Source of the DNA: Deltaproteobacteria bacterium
Lineage (GTDB): Bacteria; Desulfobacterota; DSM-4660; Desulfatiglandales; HGW-15
Length of the DNA: 8,586 nt
Reading direction: 5' to 3'
Assembly: GCA_021737245.1 (NCBI GenBank)
Contig: JAIPEI010000138.1
Span: 1-8,586, forward strand
Made by a program: the position numbers and the translations under genes. The stretch's first letter is position 1; every line of letters starts with the position of its first letter. Shown in pieces: positions 1 through 6,870 of the stretch. The notes beneath the pieces are model-generated. The model searched no databases. It was not told the DNA's origin and worked only from the letters and a program-made list of their open reading frames with translations.

Positions 1-1
1 C

Positions 2-1234
2 AACCCGGTCTACCTCTGGGGGGTGGGCAGTGAAGGGTCCCTTCGCCCGGAGGTGGAGATGCTCATCCAGGACCGATCGAACCGGGTGCTCATCTCCTCC
101 CTTCCCGTGCAATCCTCCGACCGCCGGCTTCTGGAACGCCTTCGAACCACCCCGGCCGGAGGGCGCCTCGAGTTCGAGCTGGACGGCGAGCGGTACATCG
201 CCGCTTCCTGGGAGCTCTTTATCAAGCCCCGCTTCTTCGTTCCAAGCTGGACCACCATCCTGGCCGAGGCCCGCTCCAGCGTTCTGGCCCCGGTGAGCAG
301 CTTCAAGCAGTTCTTCCTGCTCATGATCCTGCTCACGTTCTGGGTGGTGGCGCTCCTGAGCGTCATTCTGATCCGGAAAAGCCTCGTCCCCATCGAGACG
401 CTTCGAGCGGCCACCGATCGCGTCGCCGGGGGAGAGCTCGGAACCCAGGTGGAGATCGACAGCGGGGACGAGTTCGAGGCCCTGGGGAGGTCGTTCAATG
501 AGATGAGCCGAAAGCTCGAGGAAGGGCAGAGGCTACTGGTCCAGACCGCCAAGATGAGCGCCTTCGGGCAGATGTCCGCTGGCGTGGTTCACGAGATCGG
601 CCAGCCCATGACCTCGCTTCTGGGGCTGGTCGAGCTCATGCTGGACGGGCCCATGGACGACGATCAGCGCAGCCAGCTGGAAACCGTTCAATCCGAGCTG
701 AACCGCCTCAAGGAGATGATCATCAAGTTCCGATCGTTTTCCAGGGCGCCCGAAGGCGTGCGGGAGCCTGTGGACCTCAACCGGGTCCTGGAGGAGACCC
801 ATCGCCTGCTCGAGCACCAGTTCAGGATGAAGGGGATTCACTGCGTGATGGAGAAAGGGGACGGGGTGCCTCTGGTTCGGGGGGACCGAAACGGGCTCCA
901 GCAGGTCCTGGTGAACCTGATCATCAACGCGATGGATGCCTTGAAGGGCGCACCCGCGGGCAACGGGCTCGTCGAGGTCCGAACCTTTGCCCGGGAGGGA
1001 CGGGCCTGCATGAGCATCTCGGACAACGGCCCGGGCATTCCCGAGGAGATTCGCGAGCGGATCTTCGACCCGTTCTTCACCACCAAGGCGGCCGGCGAGG
1101 GCACCGGGCTCGGCCTGGCCATCATCCACTCCATCGTGCACCGGCACCGGGGAACCATTGAGCTGGAATCCGATCCGACCACCGGAACCCGGTTCGTGAT
1201 CGAGCTCCCGCCGGGCGAGACCTCAGGCGCATGA
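2..1234 (+). CDS. Sensor histidine kinase, N-terminally truncated by the window edge
   Basis: The frame is open from the first complete codon at nt 2, so the protein begins upstream; the GTG at nt 23 is unlikely to be the true start. Residues are numbered here from nt 23. Residues 1-95 look like the end of an extracytoplasmic sensor domain, possibly Cache-like. About 96-117 is a hydrophobic membrane helix. A HAMP linker follows (about 118-168, with the PIETL and DEFEALGRSFNEM signatures). The HisKA H-box is AGVVHEIGQP, with the phospho-acceptor His190 at nt 590-592. The HATPase domain has an N-box (NLIINAMDAL, about 298-307), a G1 box (DNGPGIP, 334-340), an F-box (FDPFFTTK) and a G2 box (GEGTGLGLAI). 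All catalytic motifs are intact, so an active membrane-bound autokinase of the NtrB/ZraS-like group is expected. Its response regulator is not in the window and its signal is unknown. It converges on argJ and is probably functionally unrelated to it. Confidence 0.93.
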   Translation, partial: NPVYLWGVGSEGSLRPEVEMLIQDRSNRVLISSLPVQSSDRRLLERLRTTPAGGRLEFELDGERYIAASWELFIKPRFFVPSWTTILAEARSSVLAPVSSFKQFFLLMILLTFWVVALLSVILIRKSLVPIETLRAATDRVAGGELGTQVEIDSGDEFEALGRSFNEMSRKLEEGQRLLVQTAKMSAFGQMSAGVVHEIGQPMTSLLGLVELMLDGPMDDDQRSQLETVQSELNRLKEMIIKFRSFSRAPEGVREPVDLNRVLEETHRLLEHQFRMKGIHCVMEKGDGVPLVRGDRNGLQQVLVNLIINAMDALKGAPAGNGLVEVRTFAREGRACMSISDNGPGIPEEIRERIFDPFFTTKAAGEGTGLGLAIIHSIVHRHRGTIELESDPTTGTRFVIELPPGETSGA

Positions 1235-1282
1235 CAAAGCACATTTCTTCCCGGTGCTCTTCATGGTGAATCACGGGCGGGA

Positions 1283-2476
1283 TCACGTGCGGTAGTCCGC
1301 GTTGATGGCCACATACTCCTGGGTGAGGTCGCAGGTCGTCACGCGGTCCTCGTGCTCTCCCTGGTGGAGATGGATCGTGAGGTGGATGGTCTCTTCCCCG
1401 GCCATGACAGCGGCCGCGGCTTTTTCCGCTTGGGCGCCTTTGCCCAGGCCGTTCTCCACGATCTCCACATCGTTGATTCGAATATCCACGGAGCCCTCCT
1501 CCATGGACACGCCGGAGCGGCCGAGGGCGGCCATGATCCGTCCCCAGTTGGGATCCCTCCCGCAGACGGCCGTCTTGACCAGGTTCGAGTTGGCCACGGT
1601 TCTCGCGGCCTGCGACGCCTCCTCAGCGGTCCCGGCGCCCTGTACCAGCACATGAACCACCCGGGTGGCGCCCTCGCCGTCCCGCACGATCATCACGGCC
1701 AGTTCCTCCATAACGCGGCAAAGCCCTTCGCGGAAGCCGGCCAGGTCCTTGCCGGCGATCCCGCCGGTGCCGGCCCTTCCGCTGGCCAGGGCGAAGACCG
1801 TGTCGTTCGTGCTGGTGTCCCCGTCCACGGTGATGCGGTTGAAGGTTGCGTCCGCGGCCTGGATCACCGACTTCTTCAAGTCCAGGGACGAGATCCCGGC
1901 ATCGGTCAGAACGAAGGAGAGCATGGTGGCCATGTCGGGCATGATCATACCCGCCCCCTTGGCGATGCCCACGATTCGATACGGCCTCCCTCCGGCGGAG
2001 CCGTCGAACCGGCTCAGCTTCGGGAACGAGTCCGTGGTCATGACCGCCTCGGCCACACGCGGAAGGTCTTCCTCCGAAAGGCCGGCCACGAGCCCGGGCA
2101 GGGCCCCTGTGATCCCGTCCACGTCCAGGCGCGCTCCGATCACGCCGGTGGAGGCCACCAGCACCTCTTCCGGTTGCACCCCGAGCGCCTTTCCGGCTGC
2201 ATCGGCGGTCTTCCTGGCGTCCTCCAGCCCCGGCGTGCCGGTACAGGCGTTGGCGCAGCCGGCGTTCGCCAGGATGGCCCGGGCCTCGCCCCGAATGATG
2301 TGCTCCTGCGAGAGGACCACGGGCGCCGCCCTCACCCGGTTCGTGGTGAACACACCGGCCGCTCCGGCCGGTTCATCGGAAACGATCAGCCCCAGGTCCA
2401 GCCCGCCGTGCTTCTTCAACCCCGCGGCAGCGGCGGCCGACCGGAAGCCGGGTACCATGTATTCAGATCCCGCCAT
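1283..2476 (-). CDS. argJ: Bifunctional glutamate N-acetyltransferase / ornithine acetyltransferase ArgJ
   Basis: ArgJ transfers the acetyl group from N-acetylornithine to glutamate, recycling it in arginine biosynthesis; bifunctional forms also use acetyl-CoA. The 397-residue length is normal for the family. Visible signatures are AGVFTTNRVRAAPV (about 40-53), the oxyanion-hole pair Thr110-Gly111 in VASTGVIG, KGAGMIMPDMATML with the self-cleavage site Ala183/Thr184 (Thr184 becomes the nucleophile of the beta chain), DGDTSTNDT (218-226), GRDPNWGR (306-313) and the C-terminal YVAINADYRT. The precursor should split into two chains of similar size. Whether it is bifunctional or only an ornithine acetyltransferase cannot be decided from sequence alone. 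The ATG at 2476 is supported by an AGAAAGG site 7 nt upstream. It lies 167 bp downstream of the secA stop on the same strand and may be co-transcribed with it. The end is 48 bp from the convergent kinase gene. Confidence 0.97.
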   Translation of the reverse strand: MAGSEYMVPGFRSAAAAAGLKKHGGLDLGLIVSDEPAGAAGVFTTNRVRAAPVVLSQEHIIRGEARAILANAGCANACTGTPGLEDARKTADAAGKALGVQPEEVLVASTGVIGARLDVDGITGALPGLVAGLSEEDLPRVAEAVMTTDSFPKLSRFDGSAGGRPYRIVGIAKGAGMIMPDMATMLSFVLTDAGISSLDLKKSVIQAADATFNRITVDGDTSTNDTVFALASGRAGTGGIAGKDLAGFREGLCRVMEELAVMIVRDGEGATRVVHVLVQGAGTAEEASQAARTVANSNLVKTAVCGRDPNWGRIMAALGRSGVSMEEGSVDIRINDVEIVENGLGKGAQAEKAAAAVMAGEETIHLTIHLHQGEHEDRVTTCDLTQEYVAINADYRT

Positions 2477-2651
2477 GCTTCCGCCTTTCTCCCCAAGCCC
2501 TCGGCCCGGGTCCCTGCATCCGGATCCTTCGCTTCGATCCGATCCTATTCCCTTGCCCCTCGTTCCTTATTCCTTTTCCCTTGCCCCTTTTCCCTTGCCC
2601 CTTGATCCTTGATCCTTTTCCCTCGATCCTTGCCCCTTGCCCCTCAAGCAT
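2463..2651 (-). CDS. Doubtful 62-residue frame spanning the heptamer array
   Basis: An open frame begins with ATG at 2651, overlapping the secA stop as ATGCTTGA, and ends 14 nt inside argJ, so it exactly bridges the secA-argJ gap. The product would be very basic and rich in Gly, Lys, Arg and Gln (MLEGQGARIEGKG...), with a seven-residue periodicity because three heptamers equal seven codons. There is no clear Shine-Dalgarno site before it (upstream is GCGGGGCCA), though termination-reinitiation from secA would be geometrically possible. No known domain is recognised. The most likely explanation is a stop-free frame created by the repeat units. Confidence 0.12.
   Translation of the reverse strand: MLEGQGARIEGKGSRIKGQGKRGKGKGIRNEGQGNRIGSKRRIRMQGPGPRAWGERRKHGGI
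2484..2490 (-). promoter_or_regulatory. Ribosome binding site of argJ
   Basis: AGAAAGG on the minus strand, 7 nt before the ATG at 2476. It supports this start over the in-frame ATG six codons further in (Met7). Confidence 0.6.
2542..2646. repeat. Heptanucleotide tandem repeat array, 15 units
   Basis: Fifteen consecutive 7-bp units fit without any indel. The plus-strand consensus is (T/C/A)(C/T)CCT(T)(G). CCT at unit positions 3-5 is invariant in all 15; position 6 is T in 11; position 7 is G in 9, T in 4 and A in 2. On the mRNA-like minus strand the units read as CAAGGGG, CAAGGAT, AAAGGGG and similar. A higher-order 14-bp unit (TCCCTTG then CCCCT) occurs at 2549, 2577 and 2591; the copies at 2577 and 2591 agree over 13 bp. 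Degraded units seem to continue to about 2511 (for example ATCCTTC at 2524-2530). The last unit, CCCCTCA, contains the reverse complement of the secA stop codon, so the array begins exactly where secA ends. It resembles the short tandemly repeated repetitive heptamers of cyanobacteria in kind; its function is unknown. Confidence 0.9.
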
Positions 2652-5499
2652 TGGCCCCGCAACACTTCTTGTATTTTCTGCCCGAACCGCACGGGCACGG
2701 GGCGTTTCGTCCGATCTTCTCCCCTTCCCGCTTGACCTGGGCGGGCGGCCCTTCCCCGTCCCCGTGGCTGAGCTGCATCTGCCTCTCCCTCCTGCGGGGC
2801 GTCTCCGGGGGTTTCCTTCTCAAGACCTGGAAGCGGCTCAGGGTGCCCAGCGTCTCTTCCCGGATCCGGCCCATGAGCTCCTCGAAGAGGGCGAATCCCT
2901 CCTTCTTGTACTCCCGCAGGGGATCCAGCTGCCCGTACCCCCTCAGGCCGATCCCCTCCTTCATGTGGTCCATGTCCTGGAGATGGGCCACCCACTGCTC
3001 GTCGATGATCTGCAGGAGAACGATTCGCTGGAGCGCGGCCAGGTCCTCGCCGAACTCCTCCTTGCGCCGCTCCTGGGCCTCCTCCGCCCCCTTCCGGAAT
3101 ATCTCCGCCAGGTCCTCGTGCTTCAGGTCATTGAACGCCTCGCCCAGATCCTCGGGACCGATCTTCGGGACGAATCCGAACAGCCGGGATGCACTCTCCT
3201 TCAATCCCTGAATGTCCCAGTCCTCGGGGTGGCTCTTGGGATCGGTGAACCGCATCAGGAGGTCCTCGATCTTGGCCTCCATCATCTCCCGGATGATCTC
3301 CTCCAGGCCCTCCCCCATGAGGACGTCTCTTCTGAGGGAGTAGATGATCTCCCGCTGCTTGTTCATCACGTCGTCGTACTCGAGGAGGTGCTTCCGGATG
3401 TCGAAGTTGTGGGCCTCCACTTTTCTCTGGGCGTTCTCGATCGCCTTGGAGATCATGCCCGCTTCGATAGGCTCGCCTTCCTCCATGCCGAAGCGCTCCA
3501 TGATCGACGCGATCCGATCGGAGCCGAAAATGCGGAGCAGGTCGTCCTCGAGGGACAGGTAGAACCGGGAGGAACCGGGGTCCCCCTGGCGCCCGGCACG
3601 ACCCCGGAGCTGGTTGTCGATCCTTCGGCTCTCGTGGCGTTCCGTTCCCAGGATGTGGAGTCCGCCGAGCTCGGTCACCCCCTCGCCCAGCACGATGTCC
3701 GTGCCCCGGCCGGCCATGTTCGTGGAGATGGTCACCGTCTTGGGCTGACCGGCCTGGGCGATGATCTCCGCTTCCTTTTCATGGTGCTTGGCGTTCAGGA
3801 CCGAGTGGGGAATGCCGGCCCGCTTGAGCATCTTGCTCAGCATCTCCGACTTCTCGATGGAGATGGTGCCCACCAGCACCGGCTGTCCTTTCTCGTACAG
3901 CTCCTTGATCTCCTCGACCACCGCAATGAACTTCTCCCGCTCCGTCTTATAGATCACGTCGGGGTGGTCGATGCGGATCATGGGCTGGTTCGTGGGGATC
4001 ACATTCACGTCCAGCCCGTAAATGTTGTTGAACTCGGCCGCCTCCGTGTCGGCGGTTCCGGTCATGCCGGCCAGCTTGTCGTACATGCGGAAAAAGTTCT
4101 GGAAGGTCACCGAGGCCAGGGTCTGGTTCTCCCCGGCCACCTTCACCCCCTCCTTGGCCTCCACGGCCTGGTGCAGGCCGTCGCTCCAGCGCCTGCCGGG
4201 CATCATGCGGCCCGTGAACTCGTCCACGATGACGATCTGGCCGTCCTTGACCACATACTGAACGTCCTTCTCGAAGAGCCAGTAAGCCTTGATGAGCTGC
4301 TGCGTGGCGTGAAGAAGCTCGGAAGAGCGGATGTAGCGCTGCTCCAGCTCCTGCAGCCGCTCCGCCTTTTCCGCGTCGCTCAGGTTTTCGTCCTCGCGGA
4401 CGTCATGGGCCTCCTGGTCCATGTCCGGCAGGGCGAACTCTCCCTGCTCGCTTCCCGACAGCAGCCGGATCCCCTTGTCCGTCAGGTCCACCGAGTTGCT
4501 CCGTTCGTCGATGGTGCAGTAGAGATCCTGATCCAGGTCGGGAAGCATCTTCTGCGCGCTCAGCATGCTCTCGGTCCGGTCGATCTGCTTCTTGAGCGCC
4601 GGGTTCTTGGCCACCAGGTCCAGGAACACGGGGTTCTTGGGGTCCCCCCGCTTGATCTGGACCAGCTTCTCGATGGTGTCCTCGGGGAGATCTTCCTTAT
4701 CGAGATTCGCACGGACCTCCTTCAGGAGGGACCGGATGATGCCGCTCTGCTTCTCCTTCAGTCGTATTACCAGCGGCTTGACCTCCGAGAAGGTCTCGTT
4801 GTCGGTCTGCTCCATCGGGCCGCTTATGATCAGCGGGGTGCGGGCCTCGTCGATCAGGATGCTGTCCACCTCGTCCACGATCGAGTAGTGATGCCCGCGC
4901 TGGACCCAGTCCGAGGCTTCGAACTTCATGTTGTCGCGAAGGTAGTCGAAGCCGAACTCGTTGTTCGTTCCGTAGGTGATGTCGCAGGCGTAGGCCTCTT
5001 TCCTCTCCCTGTCGTCCATGCCGTGGACGATAACCCCTACGGAGAGGCCCAGGAACTCGTAGATCCCTCCCATCCACTCGGCGTCGCGCCCGGCCAGGTA
5101 GTCGTTCACCGTCACCAGGTGAACCCCTTTCCCGGTCAGGGCGTTCAAGTAGAGGGGCAGGGTGGCGGCCAGGGTTTTTCCTTCACCGGTTTTCATCTCC
5201 GCGATCCTGCCCTGGTGAAGCACGACGCCGCCGATCAGCTGGACATCGAAGTGGCGCATGCCCAGGACGCGCACCGACGCCTCCCGCACGACGGCAAAGG
5301 CCTCGGGCAGCAGATCCTCCAGGATCTCCCCGCTGTCCAGGCGCTCCCGGAACTCGTCCGTCCTGGCGCGCAGGCCGTCGTCCGACAGGGCACGGAGCTC
5401 CGGCTCGAGCCCGTTGATCTGATCCACCAAGGGGTTGAGCTTTTTCAGCTCCCGATCGTTCTTGCTTCCGACAATTCCTTTGAACAGTTTTCCCAGCAT
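2644..5499 (-). CDS. secA: Preprotein translocase ATPase SecA, with a large insert in the preprotein-binding domain
   Basis: SecA is the ATP-driven motor that pushes unfolded preproteins through SecYEG at the inner membrane. Numbering from the chosen ATG (951 aa): Walker A MKTGEGKT (102-109); DEVDSILIDEARTP with the DEAD-like Asp209-Glu210; preprotein cross-linking domain from about 228; LHQAVEAKEG (442-451); GMTGTADTEA; NMAGRGTDIVLG (594-605); QLRGRAGRQGDPGSSRFY (630-647); helical wing and scaffold domains; and a C-terminal zinc-binding SEC-C tail with Cys935, Cys937, Cys946 and Cys947. Residues about 240-325 are extra relative to E. coli SecA. The E. coli loop after DIVLG is shortened here, so the total is about 50 residues longer than E. 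coli. The frame is open to an ATG at 5586, but that has no ribosome site, and MLGKLFKGIVGSKNDREL is the conserved family N-terminus. The stop codon lies inside the first unit of the heptamer array. Confidence 0.97.
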   Translation of the reverse strand: MLGKLFKGIVGSKNDRELKKLNPLVDQINGLEPELRALSDDGLRARTDEFRERLDSGEILEDLLPEAFAVVREASVRVLGMRHFDVQLIGGVVLHQGRIAEMKTGEGKTLAATLPLYLNALTGKGVHLVTVNDYLAGRDAEWMGGIYEFLGLSVGVIVHGMDDRERKEAYACDITYGTNNEFGFDYLRDNMKFEASDWVQRGHHYSIVDEVDSILIDEARTPLIISGPMEQTDNETFSEVKPLVIRLKEKQSGIIRSLLKEVRANLDKEDLPEDTIEKLVQIKRGDPKNPVFLDLVAKNPALKKQIDRTESMLSAQKMLPDLDQDLYCTIDERSNSVDLTDKGIRLLSGSEQGEFALPDMDQEAHDVREDENLSDAEKAERLQELEQRYIRSSELLHATQQLIKAYWLFEKDVQYVVKDGQIVIVDEFTGRMMPGRRWSDGLHQAVEAKEGVKVAGENQTLASVTFQNFFRMYDKLAGMTGTADTEAAEFNNIYGLDVNVIPTNQPMIRIDHPDVIYKTEREKFIAVVEEIKELYEKGQPVLVGTISIEKSEMLSKMLKRAGIPHSVLNAKHHEKEAEIIAQAGQPKTVTISTNMAGRGTDIVLGEGVTELGGLHILGTERHESRRIDNQLRGRAGRQGDPGSSRFYLSLEDDLLRIFGSDRIASIMERFGMEEGEPIEAGMISKAIENAQRKVEAHNFDIRKHLLEYDDVMNKQREIIYSLRRDVLMGEGLEEIIREMMEAKIEDLLMRFTDPKSHPEDWDIQGLKESASRLFGFVPKIGPEDLGEAFNDLKHEDLAEIFRKGAEEAQERRKEEFGEDLAALQRIVLLQIIDEQWVAHLQDMDHMKEGIGLRGYGQLDPLREYKKEGFALFEELMGRIREETLGTLSRFQVLRRKPPETPRRRERQMQLSHGDGEGPPAQVKREGEKIGRNAPCPCGSGRKYKKCCGANA

Positions 5500-5511
5500 G
5501 GGTGGCATCCG

Positions 5512-5517
5512 CTCCTT
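5512..5517 (-). promoter_or_regulatory. Shine-Dalgarno site of secA with ambiguous spacing
   Basis: AAGGAG lies 3 nt before an ATG at 5508 (peptide MPPMLGK) and 12 nt before the ATG at 5499 (MLGK). Neither spacing is ideal. Family conservation favours 5499; starting at 5508 would add only three residues. Confidence 0.5.
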
Positions 5518-5642
5518 GATTGTTCTCGCCGGAAACGCCCGAAGGAAACGGTGCATTTCCTGGTCGGCGCCCGCTCGGGGGGGCATCCGAAGGGTATCCG
5601 CGGGGACACCCTGAGTCCAGCATCACATAAACAAATTAGTTT

Positions 5643-5671
5643 ACAATAAGGACCGGCAAAAGGGAAGGCAA
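5643..5671 (-). promoter_or_regulatory. Weak candidate sigma70-type promoter for secA
   Basis: On the minus strand TTGCCT (5671-5666) and TATTGT (5648-5643) are separated by 17 nt. Each matches 4 of 6 consensus bases. They sit beside the only markedly AT-rich patch of the spacer (about 5626-5650). Transcription would start near 5636, leaving a leader of about 135 nt before the ATG at 5499. Such weak matches occur by chance. Confidence 0.25.
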
Positions 5672-5800
5672 GAAAATGAGATTGGCCGGCGCCAAACGAG
5701 ACGTCGAGCCGGAATGGCGGGATAAATCGATGCGTCTGAATGAAAATCGTGCAGGATTTTCTCCGGCGTCAGGTCGAAAATGCGCACGCAGGAACTAGAA

Positions 5801-5818
5801 CGTCCCCGGCGGGAAACG
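5801..5818 (-). terminator. Weak possible terminator hairpin after the M23 peptidase gene
   Basis: On the minus strand CGTTTCC and GGGGACG can pair around a 4-nt CGCC loop (7 bp, two of them G-U), about 35 nt after the TAG stop. It is followed by TTCTAGTTCCT, which is not a proper T-run. It could end transcription inefficiently or have no role. Confidence 0.2.
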
Positions 5819-5853
5819 CAGCAATGCCCGAAGTTCGTTTATATGGGCACCGG

Positions 5854-6762
5854 CTAATCGAGGATGTAGCGCATGGGATTCACCGGCATCCCGTTCAGGT
5901 GCACCTCGTAGTGAAGGTGGGGTCCCGTGGTCCGACCCGTGTTCCCGACGAGCGCGATCGTCTGTCCCCGCTCGACATACTCACCCTTTTTCACGAGGAT
6001 CTTGTGCAGGTGCGCGTAGCGGGTCTTCAGGCCGTTGCCGTGCTTGAGCGTGATCATCTTGCCGTAGCCGTAGTTGGACCCGACGGCGGACACCATGCCG
6101 TCCGCCGGTGCTACAATGGGCGTCTCCTTGCGGGTGCAGATGTCGAGCCCCTGGTGGAACTCCTTCTTGTTGGTAAAGGGGGAGACCCTCTGGCCGAAAC
6201 CCGAGCTGATCCATCCCTTGGTGGGCCACACCGACGGCGTGCTGCGAAGCATCGCCTTCTGGTTTTCCAGGTACTTGAACAGCTCCTGCTTGTCCCGGGT
6301 GCAGATCGCGACCTCCTCGTCCAGGGTCTCCAGGGACTGGTGCATGAGGCGCACGAGGTTCCGGTGGGTCTTTTCCACGGATTGGTCGGGATCGAAAGCG
6401 GAGGTGTTGGATCCGCCCATGCCGAGGAAGGGTCCGTCCTCCTCGTCCACCTCCATGTTCACCATCACCTTGAGCTTGTGGTCGAACTCCCGCAGCTGCT
6501 GCATCTTCCCGTTGACCTGATCGATTTTCTGTGAAAGCGCAAGGAGCTGCACGCGCTGCTGCTGGTTTTCCCTGCGAAGGCGGGTGAGCTCGGGCACCTC
6601 GCTCTTGACCTCCCGGTAGTCCCGCACCATCCAGGTCAGGAAACCGCCTCCGCAGAACGCGGCAAGGACGAACACGATGAAGAAACACTTGGGGACCTTG
6701 ATCTGCCGTACTTTCCTGGCCCCTTCGGACAGGAACATGATGGTGATCTTCTTGAAGGCCAC
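5854..6762 (-). CDS. Membrane-anchored M23 (LytM-type) metallopeptidase
   Basis: A 302-residue protein with a short basic cytoplasmic N-terminus, one membrane helix (about 26-46), a charged coiled-coil-like stretch (about 48-100, rich in Arg, Gln, Glu and Leu), a linker, and a C-terminal peptidase M23 domain (about 178-302). The zinc-site motifs are complete: His203 and Asp207 in HQGLD, the YAHLH motif with His251, and the final HLH pair (His282, His284). It is therefore predicted to be an active periplasmic, inner-membrane-anchored endopeptidase cutting peptidoglycan cross-bridges, unlike EnvC/NlpD-type activators that lose these residues. The start is GTG at 6762, with AGAGAGG 4 nt upstream; the N-terminus MAFKKITIMFLSEG resembles family members. 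It lies 108 bp after uvrC and upstream of secA. The substrate and cell-cycle role cannot be inferred. Confidence 0.93.
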   Translation of the reverse strand: MAFKKITIMFLSEGARKVRQIKVPKCFFIVFVLAAFCGGGFLTWMVRDYREVKSEVPELTRLRRENQQQRVQLLALSQKIDQVNGKMQQLREFDHKLKVMVNMEVDEEDGPFLGMGGSNTSAFDPDQSVEKTHRNLVRLMHQSLETLDEEVAICTRDKQELFKYLENQKAMLRSTPSVWPTKGWISSGFGQRVSPFTNKKEFHQGLDICTRKETPIVAPADGMVSAVGSNYGYGKMITLKHGNGLKTRYAHLHKILVKKGEYVERGQTIALVGNTGRTTGPHLHYEVHLNGMPVNPMRYILD

Positions 6763-6766
6763 GGCG

Positions 6767-6773
6767 CCTCTCT
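6767..6773 (-). promoter_or_regulatory. Ribosome binding site supporting the GTG start of the M23 peptidase
   Basis: AGAGAGG on the minus strand ends 4 nt before GTG at 6762. The alternative in-frame ATG eight codons later (Met9) has no comparable site. Confidence 0.45.
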
Positions 6774-6870
6774 TTGCTCGGGTTAAGGTAACGGATCGGA
6801 CCGGGGTACAGCGATTGGAAAGCGGTCGAGCGAAATGTCGAGGTACATTACCACATCGGTTCCCTCCCTG

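Larger units (their letters stand above)
5500..5853. other. Spacer between the M23 peptidase gene and secA
   Basis: This is the longest non-coding stretch in the window. It holds the secA ribosome site, an in-frame but probably untranslated extension of secA back to 5586, an AT-rich patch with a possible promoter, and a weak hairpin just after the peptidase gene. An exact 6-bp inverted repeat (AAAATC and GATTTT at 5743-5748 and 5755-5760) is AT-rich and is not followed by a T-tract. I see no SecM-like arrest peptide gene, no RNA gene and no recognisable riboswitch. Confidence 0.6.

Noticed and set aside
1238..1258. Inverted repeat AGCAC/GTGCT in the kinase-argJ convergent gap as a bidirectional terminator
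   Set aside because: Only 5 bp of stem with an 11-nt loop and no T-run on either strand; too weak to call.
1352..2605. Long plus-strand frame opposite argJ
   Set aside because: It is antisense to clear ArgJ, has no domain of its own, and has the composition of a codon-bias shadow.
2542..2646. The repeat array as a CRISPR or a replication-origin iteron set
   Set aside because: Units are 7 bp with no spacers, and there is no DnaA-box pattern or replication gene nearby.
2581..5649. A stop-free plus-strand frame of about 1,000 codons opposite secA
   Set aside because: The minus strand encodes unmistakable SecA throughout. The opposite frame is low in recognisable domains, very rich in Leu, Val, His and Asp, and is the expected result of GC-rich third positions.
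5743..5760. AAAATC/GATTTT inverted repeat as a terminator or operator
   Set aside because: The 6-bp arms are AT-rich with no following T-tract and no second copy nearby; compatible with chance.
5740..6534. Plus-strand frame opposite the M23 peptidase gene
   Set aside because: It is antisense to a complete M23 peptidase with intact zinc ligands and has no recognisable motif.
6643..6672. Possible lipoprotein box (LAAFC) in the M23 peptidase N-terminus
   Set aside because: Phe directly before the Cys does not fit the lipobox, and the segment fits a plain membrane anchor.
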